DNA from: G020348385 sp964410125
GTDB lineage: Bacteria > Acidobacteriota > Aminicenantia > Aminicenantales > Aminicenantaceae
DNA length: 12,557 bases
Direction: 5' to 3'
Assembly: GCA_964410125.1 (NCBI GenBank)
Contig: CAYPGQ010000121.1
Span: 1-12,557, forward strand
Both the position numbers and the translations under genes were made by a program. Shown here in pieces: positions 1 to 6,611 of this stretch. The first letter of the stretch is position 1, and each line of letters begins with the position of its first letter. Under the pieces are notes generated by a model that saw nothing but the letters and a program-made list of their open reading frames with translations, ran no database searches and was not told the origin of the DNA.

Positions 1-6
1 GATTTA

Positions 7-55
7 GTGACCGGAATAAATCGGAATCAGTGACCGGAATGGGCCGGAATTTGCA
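7..55. mobile_element. Probable terminal repeats of an IS21-family element (element lies off the left edge)
   Basis: Four copies of a (C/T)CGGAAT unit stand in a row, at 11-17, 21-27, 34-40 and 44-50. Two of them form the longer GTGACCGGAAT (7-17 and 30-40), and the array closes with TGCA at 52-55. Arrays of short repeated transposase-binding units ending in CA are characteristic of IS21-family ends, and units of this GTGACCGGAAT type are familiar from that family. No istA or istB coding sequence is visible, so only the end would be in the window. It could also be a solo end left by a deletion. The family assignment is from memory of the motif type, not from a search. Confidence 0.42.
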
Positions 56-231
56 TATTTACAGAGGAATTAGAAAATTCAAGACAGCTTTTCCATGGAA
101 GTGGTTGATTTACTCGTTGATGAAAACAACAAAGATATTACTCAGTTTATTACTCAAGATTCAAAATCATAGGAATTACCCCAGGAGGCTTAAAATTAAA
201 GTGCTGACTACGAATCAGAAGGCCGTGGATT
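56..231. other. Gene-free stretch with a tRNA-Arg-like anticodon-arm fragment
   Basis: I see no convincing gene here. A 25-codon frame at 95-172 (reading MEVVDLLVDENNKDITQF and on) has no clear ribosome site and may be the tail of a lost gene. At 204-222 the sequence CTGACTACGAATCAGAAGG resembles the anticodon arm of bacterial tRNA-Arg(ACG). It would have a four-pair stem and a loop reading C-T-ACG-A-A. The D arm, a normal T arm and the acceptor stem cannot be found, so this is not a functional tRNA. It could be a decayed attachment-site remnant or chance. Confidence 0.25.
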
Positions 232-1566
232 TCACATATTTAAAATTCTAGGAATAAGATAAAAAGGAATTGAAGTGAGCTTATACGCTTTATTGCTTAT
301 TTTGACCTTTTCTTTTTTAAGTTGGCCTCCATATATGCGTATCAGTTCGTGATTTTTTACATCATCGGCAAGACTGTACAAGGATCTCAGGCGTCCTGCT
401 CCCCCAGCTTTAACTTCAATCCCCAGAACATTTCCTCGAGCTTGGAAACAAAAATCGACCTCTGCGGTGCCTTCCCGTTTTCCCTTGGCCCAATACAAAA
501 TGACGGGGATGTGATCTGTAAATTGAGCAATTATATTTTGACCTATAACCTGTTCTGCGATTCTACCTCTGTATAAACTGCTCAACTCTTTAAGATTTAT
601 GAACTCATCTTGGACATCCATGCGTTGGTTAACAAGACCCACATCAAGATAGATTAGCTTCTTCGGTCTTTTTCTCTGTTTTAAAAGAGGAATTTCTGTG
701 GATTTTGTCGCATGCACTTGATAGACCAACATAACTTTCTCCAAAGTCTCAAAGGCCCCAGCCATTTCTCTACTTCTGAAATTCGACCCGCCAAATTTTT
801 CATATGTGACGAGTGTTCCTGCAAACAAAGGAGATTGCTCAATGACGTAGCTTAAATACTTAGTGTTAGCCAAAGATGAATACTTATATATGTCTTCTGC
901 ATAACTCGTGAAAAGTGAAGAATAAATGGGCCTCAGGGCGTTGATGTTTGGATTTTCGATATATGATTTCACCACCTCAGGCATCCCCCCGATCATGGTG
1001 TATTCGTAGAAATGCCGTATCCCTTCTCGATGAATAGCCTCGGGAATTTGGTCATCTGAAGAAACGGATTTTAGAAAATTTAGTAGTTCGATTTCAGCTC
1101 GCGTCTCCAGATATTCGAAAAAATCAAGAGGATAAAGATAGGCATATTCAATTCGTCCCACAGGAAGGGAAAATCCTTCCCTTTCAATCTTTGCTTGAAA
1201 GAGTGAGCCGGCAGACATGACGTGAATATCAGGCCTTTCTTCATAGAAGAATCTCAAGAGTTTTATCAAAGATGGGGAATTCTGTATTTCGTCGATAAAA
1301 ACTAAAGTTTTGCCAGGAACGATCTTCTGGTGAAATTTTATTTGAATGATTTTTTCAAAATCATCGAGTGAGGTTTCCTCTCTGAATAGTCTGAGGTGTT
1401 CGATATTTTCCAGGTTCAAGTGAATGACATTTTGAAAATTTTGTTTACCGAACATAAGAGCTGCTGAGGTTTTGCCGACTTGTCGAGCTCCTCTTAACAC
1501 CAAAGGTTTTCTGCCTTTTTTGTTTTTCCATTCAATCAAATATGGGATGATCTTTCTCGGAAACAT
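232..1566 (-). CDS. AAA_14/DUF4143-type P-loop ATPase
   Basis: The 444-residue protein has the standard build of the AAA_14 plus DUF4143 family. It has a Walker A motif GARQVGKT at residues 26-33, a Walker B strand LVFIDE at 88-93, and a sensor-like SAGSLF stretch near 118-123. A PVGR...YPLDFFEYL segment and GGMPEVV follow. The C-terminal domain contains EVDF (about 367) and IEVKAG (about 383-388), the pattern that suggests a PD-(D/E)XK nuclease-like fold in DUF4143. Its length is normal for the family, whose cellular role and substrate are unknown; members are common in accessory regions. The start is supported by AAAGGAG six to seven bases upstream of ATG. It follows mazF on the same strand after a 143-bp gap holding its own promoter-like site, so it is probably a separate unit. 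Confidence 0.9.
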   Translation of the reverse strand: MFPRKIIPYLIEWKNKKGRKPLVLRGARQVGKTSAALMFGKQNFQNVIHLNLENIEHLRLFREETSLDDFEKIIQIKFHQKIVPGKTLVFIDEIQNSPSLIKLLRFFYEERPDIHVMSAGSLFQAKIEREGFSLPVGRIEYAYLYPLDFFEYLETRAEIELLNFLKSVSSDDQIPEAIHREGIRHFYEYTMIGGMPEVVKSYIENPNINALRPIYSSLFTSYAEDIYKYSSLANTKYLSYVIEQSPLFAGTLVTYEKFGGSNFRSREMAGAFETLEKVMLVYQVHATKSTEIPLLKQRKRPKKLIYLDVGLVNQRMDVQDEFINLKELSSLYRGRIAEQVIGQNIIAQFTDHIPVILYWAKGKREGTAEVDFCFQARGNVLGIEVKAGGAGRLRSLYSLADDVKNHELIRIYGGQLKKEKVKISNKAYKLTSIPFYLIPRILNM

Positions 1567-1636
1567 AACGGCTCCTTTTTCTATATAACTACTAATAAGT
1601 GCAAACTTATACCCATTAATGTTTGATGTTAGTACT

Positions 1637-1665
1637 AATTTACTACATCATATGTAATAAATCAA
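1637..1665 (-). promoter_or_regulatory. Promoter with overlapping palindrome upstream of the ATPase gene
   Basis: On the minus strand TTGATT (1665-1660), a 17-base spacer and TAAATT (1642-1637) form a plausible sigma-70-type promoter about 70 bases before the ATPase start. A 25-bp imperfect palindrome at 1638-1662 (ATTTAC at one end, AATAAAT at the other, 11-base arms with one arm mismatch) covers the spacer and the -10 box. That is where a repressor would be expected to bind. The binding protein is unknown. The surrounding DNA is very AT-rich, so part of the symmetry could be chance. Confidence 0.35.
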
Positions 1666-1687
1666 TATTTAATATAAAATAATTGGT

Positions 1688-1700
1688 AGGGATGATCCCT
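1688..1700 (-). terminator. Possible weak terminator after mazF
   Basis: About 10 bases beyond the mazF stop the minus strand reads AGGGATCATCCCT, a short palindrome with a T-rich stretch (TTATTTTATATT) about seven bases later. The stem is only four to five pairs and the T run is interrupted, so this would be a weak terminator at best. Confidence 0.2.
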
Positions 1701-1709
1701 TCTATTGTT

Positions 1710-2048
1710 TTAACCCCCGATAATTTCATTCAGTCCATCAATAACCAACGCCAGTTCTTCTTCTGTTGCTCTGGCAAGCTTATTTCTTATGCGTTTTACA
1801 GAAAGGGTTCTTATTTGACTTATTTTCAGCCAGAATTTCTTGGGAAGTTTTGGGTCAGAGAGTTCCAAAGTCAAAGGGAAGCCTGCCCTTTGAGGTTGAC
1901 TTGTCAAAGCGGCTACGATAACTGTCCCCGAGCGCTCATTAAAAACGTTTTGACTCAAAACAAGAACAGAACGCAAGCCGCCCTGTTCGCTTCCTATAAC
2001 TGGATTAAGATCAGCCCAATGGATATTTCCTCTTAATATTCCGGCCAT
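1710..2048 (-). CDS. mazF: MazF/PemK-type mRNA interferase toxin
   Basis: The 112-residue protein matches the MazF family along its length. It has the N-terminal strand RGNIHWADLNPVIGSEQGG followed by RSVLVLSQN, then TVIVAALTSQ, and later KISQIRTLSVKRI, the equivalent of the usual Q-I-R-T-x-x-x-x-R segment. Arg26 and Thr49 fall where MazF toxins of the Bacillus type carry their catalytic Arg and Thr. By family knowledge it cuts single-stranded mRNA at short specific sites and acts as a dimer. The ATG lies inside the last codons of the antitoxin gene (16-bp overlap), with GGAG eight bases upstream inside that gene, so translation is probably coupled. The cut site cannot be read from the sequence. 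The protein appears intact. Confidence 0.93.
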   Translation of the reverse strand: MAGILRGNIHWADLNPVIGSEQGGLRSVLVLSQNVFNERSGTVIVAALTSQPQRAGFPLTLELSDPKLPKKFWLKISQIRTLSVKRIRNKLARATEEELALVIDGLNEIIGG

Positions 2049-2275
2049 TCTTCAAGCTCCGACGAAAATCCCTCTTCGGCTAAAGTTTGTTCATACTTTG
2101 GATCCAACTTTGCACATTCTTCTGCAAGACGGGTTTTTTCCATTCTTTTAAGCTTCTCTTGAACTGCCTCTTGAATGGCCTTGCTTCGATTGGGAAACAC
2201 TCGGGAATTAACAAGATTATCCAGTTGTTTCACCAGCTTTTCATCAATAGTGATCGCAATTTTTGATGCCGCCAT
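2033..2275 (-). CDS. mazE: Ribbon-helix-helix antitoxin of the MazEF pair
   Basis: This 80-residue protein has an N-terminal ribbon-helix-helix DNA-binding domain. The strand KIAITIDEKL (about 5-14) is followed by two helices ending near KLKRM, with the R-S-K-A-I-Q-E-A-V helix typical of the fold. The acidic C-terminal tail ends in SELEEWPEY, the sort of segment with which MazE-like antitoxins of the Bacillus MazE class wrap and block MazF. It precedes and overlaps mazF. The start is supported by GAGGTG five bases before ATG. It probably represses its own operon together with the toxin through the palindrome just upstream (2289-2307). The class is clear from sequence and position; specific partner binding is inferred. 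Confidence 0.9.
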   Translation of the reverse strand: MAASKIAITIDEKLVKQLDNLVNSRVFPNRSKAIQEAVQEKLKRMEKTRLAEECAKLDPKYEQTLAEEGFSSELEEWPEY

Positions 2276-2288
2276 AACATCACCTCAA

Positions 2289-2322
2289 GTATGATAATAT
2301 ATCATACCATTAATGAAATCAA
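2289..2322 (-). promoter_or_regulatory. mazEF promoter with perfect operator palindrome
   Basis: On the minus strand TTGATT (2322-2317), exactly 17 bases and TATTAT (2299-2294) form a good sigma-70-type promoter ahead of the antitoxin gene. The palindrome GTATGATA-ATA-TATCATAC at 2289-2307 has perfect 8-bp arms and contains the -10 box, so a bound dimer would block RNA polymerase. This is the expected arrangement for autorepression by a ribbon-helix-helix antitoxin. Binding itself is inferred. Confidence 0.6.
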
Positions 2323-2363
2323 GCTGGATTCAATTTAGAAACGCTTGATAAAGAATGAATTTC

Positions 2364-3278
2364 TTATCTCCAAGGTCCTGGAGCCTTCCAGTTCTTCTGA
2401 AAAGATTTCTGGGCGGAGATTGCCCGTGACACAGGAACAAGAAATGATAGTATTTCTGTCATAACTTCATGGAATGAATGAGGTGTACTAACAAAAACTG
2501 CCTTTCTTAAAAAAGCTTTCCACTGTATCTCTCTTGTTGGATCTTTAGAAAATGATTTCTTGAAGACCGAGGGCTGAGCAGGTATTCTTGTCTTCCTGAT
2601 TTTAAAAGTCTTCGTGATTGCTTCAGCCAGAACATGACCATCAAAATCGGATTTCTTCGAAAGTAGCCAAATATCATAGAAGTCCTTCATTCGGCTATTA
2701 AGCTCGCCAAGTTTTATCATAGCCTGAAATTTCTCCGCTATCATGCTCTCTTGAGTGTATCCTTTAAGAGTTGGAGCCGGAAAGTCAAGGATCGCAGGGT
2801 ATTTCACATCTAATTCAGACGGGAATACGACATCTCCAAATCCTACGTCAAGATGAAGCACGACACGACTTTTTCCGAGGTTGCCTCTAACGAACACACG
2901 GATTCCTTCATAAGCGGCATCTTCGATGATCGGATTACAAGTCACACTGTCGGGGTCAAAACTCATGCCATCAGATTCAACCGTCTGATTGCAAGTATCC
3001 CTTATGACTGCAATTATTGCCTCTATACTGTTTTCAAGTCTACCTAACAAATCAATATCCTTGGTGGTACGAGTAGCTTGGATGTTCCAGACAGTAAACA
3101 TAAGCGCACCTTTTAGGACAAACTTCTGATTATGAGAAGTTTTGGATAATCTGTATATGAAACGTTCCATGGAAAAATATTGAAAAAGCTCGTTGAAAGG
3201 ACGGCCTAATTCGCGTGCTTTGTTAAGAAGGCGCTGGTGTACTGAGATAGAAACGTCTCCTGTATTCTTTTTCATCAC
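2364..3278 (-). CDS. abiEii: AbiEii-type nucleotidyltransferase toxin (first AbiE pair)
   Basis: The protein (304 residues from GTG, 303 from the next ATG) has the nucleotidyltransferase core of the AbiEii family. It has KGA at 56-58 in place of the more common KGGT, then the acidic pair Asp74 and Asp76 in TKDIDLL. A third strand aspartate, Asp144, lies in HLDVGFGD. ESMIAEKFQAMIKLG (177-191) and NSRMKDFYDIW (194-204) complete the conserved C-terminal helices. AbiEii proteins are toxins of type IV toxin-antitoxin systems that give phage resistance or growth arrest, and related enzymes modify tRNA. Its GTG overlaps the abiEi stop by four bases, while the ATG overlaps by one (TGATG). No strong ribosome site is seen, so translational coupling is likely. 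All catalytic residues appear present. Confidence 0.9.
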   Translation of the reverse strand: MMKKNTGDVSISVHQRLLNKARELGRPFNELFQYFSMERFIYRLSKTSHNQKFVLKGALMFTVWNIQATRTTKDIDLLGRLENSIEAIIAVIRDTCNQTVESDGMSFDPDSVTCNPIIEDAAYEGIRVFVRGNLGKSRVVLHLDVGFGDVVFPSELDVKYPAILDFPAPTLKGYTQESMIAEKFQAMIKLGELNSRMKDFYDIWLLSKKSDFDGHVLAEAITKTFKIRKTRIPAQPSVFKKSFSKDPTREIQWKAFLRKAVFVSTPHSFHEVMTEILSFLVPVSRAISAQKSFQKNWKAPGPWR

Positions 3279-3898
3279 AGGAGTGCTTCAAGATAGGGGC
3301 GCATGATTTTAGTCACGCGACATATCGTGGCAAAGTGCATTATCTCATCTATCTTCATATTCCTTCGGTCGCGATACAGTTTGAGAGCTTCTATAGCAGT
3401 GTCGAGACCGATTGTGTTTCTAAATTTAAAACAATCAGCAAGGGTTTTTTCAGGACTATAAACCTTAATCTTTACCCCATCAATTCTGTGGGTTTGAATC
3501 CCCTTTGTGAAGGCCATGTTAGAGAAATGAAAAGTTCGAATAGGCGGATATTCAAGCCTTGGCTCCTCAGCGCCGAATGAAAGGGCGATATGAATTTCGT
3601 GGGGGATATGAGTTGTTATGTCGTGGAATGAGAGTGCAGAGAGGAGGCAGATCACACCTTTGGGTATCCTTTTTGCAACCAGTATGAGATCAGGATTACT
3701 GAGTGGGGGACTATCGGTCAGGCGATAGACGCCACGACTTATTCTCTCAAGTTTACCATTTTTAACAAGATCGTATAGAGTGCTACGATGGATTCCAGCC
3801 TTCAGGACTTCTGCTGTTTTAAGAACGCCGCCTTTTTGTTTGAAGATAGAAACAGCCCTTTGAAATCTGTCTGAGTGTTTACTTTTGTTCTGAGCCAT
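3275..3898 (-). CDS. abiEi: AbiEi-type antitoxin/transcriptional regulator (first AbiE pair)
   Basis: The 207-residue protein matches the AbiEi antitoxin family. The N-terminal winged helix (about 10-60) contains GGVLKTAEVLKAGIHRSTLY and ends in the wing LERISRGVYRL. The body follows with GVICLLSALSFHDITTHIP and the S-P-E-K-T-L-A-D-C-F segment near 150. AbiEi neutralises AbiEii without stable binding in the studied systems, and its winged helix represses the operon at inverted repeats. The gene lies directly upstream of its toxin. A 28-bp inverted repeat begins 12 bases before its ATG. The ribosome site is weak and the predicted leader is very short, so initiation may be inefficient or the true leader may be longer. 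Confidence 0.9.
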   Translation of the reverse strand: MAQNKSKHSDRFQRAVSIFKQKGGVLKTAEVLKAGIHRSTLYDLVKNGKLERISRGVYRLTDSPPLSNPDLILVAKRIPKGVICLLSALSFHDITTHIPHEIHIALSFGAEEPRLEYPPIRTFHFSNMAFTKGIQTHRIDGVKIKVYSPEKTLADCFKFRNTIGLDTAIEALKLYRDRRNMKIDEIMHFATICRVTKIMRPYLEALL

Positions 3899-3900
3899 TC

Positions 3901-3948
3901 TTGACAGTTTTACCTATACTTATATATATCTATAGGTATTTTTGTCAT
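3901..3948. promoter_or_regulatory. AbiE operator with face-to-face promoters
   Basis: The sequence 3911-3938 has perfect 8-bp arms, TACCTATA and TATAGGTA, around an AT-rich centre. On the minus strand ATGACA (3948-3943), 16 bases and TATATA (3926-3921) point towards abiEi. On the plus strand TTGACA (3901-3906), 16 bases and TATATA (3923-3928) point towards the propeller-TPR gene. AbiEi-class antitoxins are known to bind inverted repeats in their promoters, and one bound site here would cover both promoters. The plus-strand promoter is less certain because the TATATA run is low complexity. Promoter use is inferred. Confidence 0.45.
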
Positions 3949-4126
3949 TTTGGTGCTGAATGTCAAGAAAAACTCATCTTCCATGCATGCTAGCGAAACC
4001 GGATTATCGCATCGAGTACCCCTTATGACGAGGAATAAATCCCTCAATCTGTTGTATATGAAGTGAAGGATTATGTTTGTTATTACATGTGCATCCAACA
4101 TAAGTAAGAATGGAAAAAGGAGATTA

Positions 4127-5692
4127 TTGAATCAAATAAAAATCATATCAATCTTGATATTTTTTATCTCTCTAGCCGTTTATCCCACCAGTTTATCTTC
4201 TCTCCAAGAAGTCACGACAAAAGTTACTGTATACGATGACATCTTTCTGACCGAAACAGGCCTTATTCCGCTTCCGGAAAACGCCATCGAATTGGAGCAT
4301 GAATTCACGATAGAATCTAAACAATTTTACTCCCCGATTAAACTGGCCACAGATCCAGAAGGAAACATTTATGGCTCTGCTAAAGGGAACAGTGCCGTAT
4401 ACAAATTCGATGCTGTGGGAAAATATCTGCTTCAAATAGGCAAATCAGGCAAAGGGAAAGGAAGCCTTCAAGTTCCATACGATCTTTTAGTGGCCAGGGA
4501 CTATCTCATTATTCATGATACGGAAAAGAGACGCCTGGAATTTATGAATTTCCATGGCACTTATATTAAAAGCCTGAAAATTTCTGATTTTACAGATTTT
4601 GCAAGCGATGAAAATGATCGCCTTTACGTTGCCCATCATGTGCAGAATGAGAATTCTCCTCTCGTCAAAGTTTACATACCCGATGGGAAAAAGTCTGCCT
4701 TCGGAAAACCTCTCTTTTTTCATCACAGCATGCAAGTGCTGAATTCAAGATCGTTAGCATTGAATGAAAAAGGGGAGATCTATGTCGCTTTCACGTATTT
4801 TCCAATCGTTCGTAAATATTCTGCCCAATATAAACTTCTGGCCGAATACAGGATCGAAAGTCCCATCATGAAGGCCAAGGAAAATTATAATCTGAAAAAA
4901 GTGGGCGGAAGCATTGCACATAAATCCCGCCGTGTGGGATACAGGGCTGTGATTATTGACATAAAGGCCTTTGGTAACAAGATCTATCTGTTAAGTCACG
5001 TACCTCGTCTGGAAATTGCAGAAATGAATGACGAAGGAAGCGTCACAGCCACTTACTGGATGGATTCCCAAGAGGTATATGAAACGAATGATTTTTTGAT
5101 CCGGGAAATCAACGGTGAGAAGAGGTTTTATGTTTCTCATTCCTCTCCCTCTAGATATGATATCGATGTATTCAAAAAGAAAACAAAAAAGGCACAGGGA
5201 GGATTAAAGGGAGAAATTGCAGATTTAACAGATGAGATTGCGGCAAATCCGGATTATTATCCAGCTTATAACAACAGAGGAGTTGCAAGGTATCGTTTGG
5301 GTAACTATCATGGGGCGATAGAAGATTTTTCCAAGGCCGTCGACTTAGCCCCGGATTCTGCCTTGTCTTATAACAACCGTGGATTATCCAGGGTGAAAAT
5401 CAAGGATTTTGATGGAGCTGTAAACGATTTCACCAAAGCCATAGAATTGGATCCCGGAAATGCTAAACTCTTTTTCAATCGTGGGATAGCGCTTGCTCGT
5501 AAAGGGGATTTTCAAAAGGCTATCAAGGATTTCGAGAAGACGGCAAAATTGGATCCTGAAATGGAGATAAAAGCTCGAGAACAAATCAGCTTTTGTCTGA
5601 GCCAATTGAAGAAAGATGTTTTTTCTGTTTGTCATTGTTTTATGTATGTTTTGTTGCGGTCAAAAACAGGACTCAACAGAAAGAATTGTTGA
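4127..5692 (+). CDS. Secreted six-bladed beta-propeller protein with C-terminal TPR repeats
   Basis: From a TTG start the protein has 521 residues: a signal peptide with hydrophobic core IISILIFFISLAV, and a propeller-like region (about 45-355) with DPEGNIYGSAKGN, KFDAVGKYLLQIGKSGKGKG and repeated strand-turn units. Three TPR repeats follow at about 366-490 (YNNRGVARYRLGNYHGAIEDF, YNNRGLSRVKIKDFDGAVNDF, FFNRGIALARKGDFQKAIKDF). It is probably periplasmic or surface-exposed with a protein-binding scaffold role; no enzyme motif is seen. The TTG is chosen because AAGGAG stands four bases upstream and the signal peptide then starts at once. The upstream in-frame ATG at 4073 has AAGGA only two bases away. 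The last about 27 residues, after CLSQL, read out of frame through the start of the next gene (5616), so the natural C-terminus may be lost. Confidence 0.82.
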   Translation: MNQIKIISILIFFISLAVYPTSLSSLQEVTTKVTVYDDIFLTETGLIPLPENAIELEHEFTIESKQFYSPIKLATDPEGNIYGSAKGNSAVYKFDAVGKYLLQIGKSGKGKGSLQVPYDLLVARDYLIIHDTEKRRLEFMNFHGTYIKSLKISDFTDFASDENDRLYVAHHVQNENSPLVKVYIPDGKKSAFGKPLFFHHSMQVLNSRSLALNEKGEIYVAFTYFPIVRKYSAQYKLLAEYRIESPIMKAKENYNLKKVGGSIAHKSRRVGYRAVIIDIKAFGNKIYLLSHVPRLEIAEMNDEGSVTATYWMDSQEVYETNDFLIREINGEKRFYVSHSSPSRYDIDVFKKKTKKAQGGLKGEIADLTDEIAANPDYYPAYNNRGVARYRLGNYHGAIEDFSKAVDLAPDSALSYNNRGLSRVKIKDFDGAVNDFTKAIELDPGNAKLFFNRGIALARKGDFQKAIKDFEKTAKLDPEMEIKAREQISFCLSQLKKDVFSVCHCFMYVLLRSKTGLNRKNC

Positions 5693-5723
5693 AGAGGGCG
5701 TGGAAGTCGTTATTTTTATTTGA
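5616..5723 (+). pseudogene. 5' fragment of a propeller-family lipoprotein gene, broken after 35 codons
   Basis: The frame starting at ATG 5616 reads MFFLFVIVLCMFCCG and then QKQDSTERIVEEGVEVVI before stopping. This is a lipoprotein-type signal peptide with candidate lipidation cysteines at 13 and 14, followed by the N-terminal motif also seen in the fragment at 7538. The two share the exact 14-mer GTGGAAGTCGTTAT (5700-5713 here). The coding sequence then ends at TGA (5721-5723), so the propeller domain is missing. It overlaps the end of the propeller-TPR gene by 77 bp in another frame. The simplest reading is a family member truncated where the second AbiE module begins. A tiny intact lipoprotein is a less likely alternative. 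Confidence 0.6.
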
Positions 5724-5747
5724 CTGTCATCCTTTTATATGTAAAAT
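5720..5747 (+). promoter_or_regulatory. Promoter candidate for the second AbiE pair
   Basis: TTGACT (5720-5725), a 16-base spacer and TAAAAT (5742-5747) give a good sigma-70-type promoter about 40 bases before the abiEi-like gene. The -35 box overlaps the stop codon of the truncated lipoprotein gene, so the AbiE cassette begins right at the break. No clear long inverted repeat like that of the first AbiE pair was found here. Confidence 0.45.
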
Positions 5748-5787
5748 ATACCATGAGAATGTAGATATTGCATAATGAAGGTAGGAA

Positions 5788-6609
5788 ATGGCAAAAAAAA
5801 CTATAGGATCTGTAAGCTCTAATTTAATTTTGATGCTCTATGAAAAAGGTGCTTTAATTTTTTCGGCAAAGGATGTAAAAAAAATTACAGGGTTCAAGGG
5901 AAATTATCTATATCGCTTTATCCAACAGTTAGTTGATCGTGAGGTAATTCTGAGGTTGAAACCCGGGAAATATTTTATCATCCCCCAGGAGATAGGTAGA
6001 GAAAGTCGATTTATTGGGAATTGGCATATTGTAGCAAGGGAAATAGCAAATTCTCCTTTATATTATATTTCACTTTATAGCGCGATGGATCTTCATAATA
6101 TGACTACTCATCCTTTGATAAAAATATATATTACGTCTCCAAAACAAGAAAGGAAAAGGATTCGGACTATTGTAAATGTTAAGTTTGAGTTCATATTTCA
6201 GAAAAAAGATAAAATCTGGGGTATTCAAGAATTATGGATCAATAACACAGAGAAAATAAGAGTGAGCAATTTAGAAAGGACCATTTTAGACTGCCTTTTA
6301 AAGCCCAAATATGCAGGCGGTGTTCTAGAAATTGCTAAAGGAATTTGGATTCAAAAGGATAAAATTAATTACGAAAAATTATTAGACTATATGGAAAAAC
6401 TAAATGTCAGTGTAGTAGCAAAAAGATTAGGGTATATATTTGAAATTCTCCAAATAGGAGATAATTTAGGAGCAGAATTAAGGAAATTCGTAAATAATAA
6501 ATACTATCTCCTTGATCCTACAATACCGAAGACTAACACTTTTAAAAATAGTTGGAAATTGATTGCCAACATAGATCCGAAAGAATTATCACAAGCAATT
6601 CAGACATAA
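5788..6609 (+). CDS. abiEi: AbiEi-type antitoxin, second AbiE pair
   Basis: The 273-residue protein is a longer AbiEi-like protein. An N-terminal winged helix (about 8-68) includes ILMLYEKGALIFSAKDVKKI, with a wing at VILRLKPGKYFII. The segment SPLYYISLYSAMDLHNMTTH and later RVSNLERTILDCLLKP (about 165-172) are the conserved body motifs of AbiEi proteins. By family it is the antitoxin and autoregulator of the nucleotidyltransferase encoded two bases downstream. The start is supported by GAAGG six bases before ATG. It shows little obvious similarity to the 207-residue AbiEi at 3275-3898 beyond the shared plan, so the two pairs did not arise by recent duplication. The coding sequence is very AT-rich compared with the flanking propeller genes, suggesting transfer. 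Confidence 0.85.
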   Translation: MAKKTIGSVSSNLILMLYEKGALIFSAKDVKKITGFKGNYLYRFIQQLVDREVILRLKPGKYFIIPQEIGRESRFIGNWHIVAREIANSPLYYISLYSAMDLHNMTTHPLIKIYITSPKQERKRIRTIVNVKFEFIFQKKDKIWGIQELWINNTEKIRVSNLERTILDCLLKPKYAGGVLEIAKGIWIQKDKINYEKLLDYMEKLNVSVVAKRLGYIFEILQIGDNLGAELRKFVNNKYYLLDPTIPKTNTFKNSWKLIANIDPKELSQAIQT

Positions 6610-6611
6610 GT

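Noticed and set aside
7..50. Possible CRISPR-like array from the repeated CGGAAT units
   Set aside because: The units are only 6-11 bases with 3-7 base gaps, far too short for CRISPR repeats and spacers.
30..251. 73-residue plus-strand frame near the left edge
   Set aside because: It begins inside the IS-end repeats, has no ribosome site or family motif, and overlaps the end of the ATPase gene.
1683..2036. 117-residue plus-strand frame
   Set aside because: It is antisense to mazF, which has full family motifs; it is a shadow.
3910..4101. 63-residue minus-strand frame between abiEi and the propeller-TPR gene
   Set aside because: It runs across the divergent promoter/operator region, and its sequence shows no domain.
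5593..5775. 60-residue plus-strand frame overlapping the broken lipoprotein
   Set aside because: It is the third frame of the same stretch; the frame starting at 5616 has a clear signal peptide and a paralogue at 7538, so that one is real.
6552..6611. Upstream ATG extension of the second AbiEii
   Set aside because: It would overlap the antitoxin gene by 58 bp and adds residues without family similarity; ATG 6612 fits the usual N-terminus.
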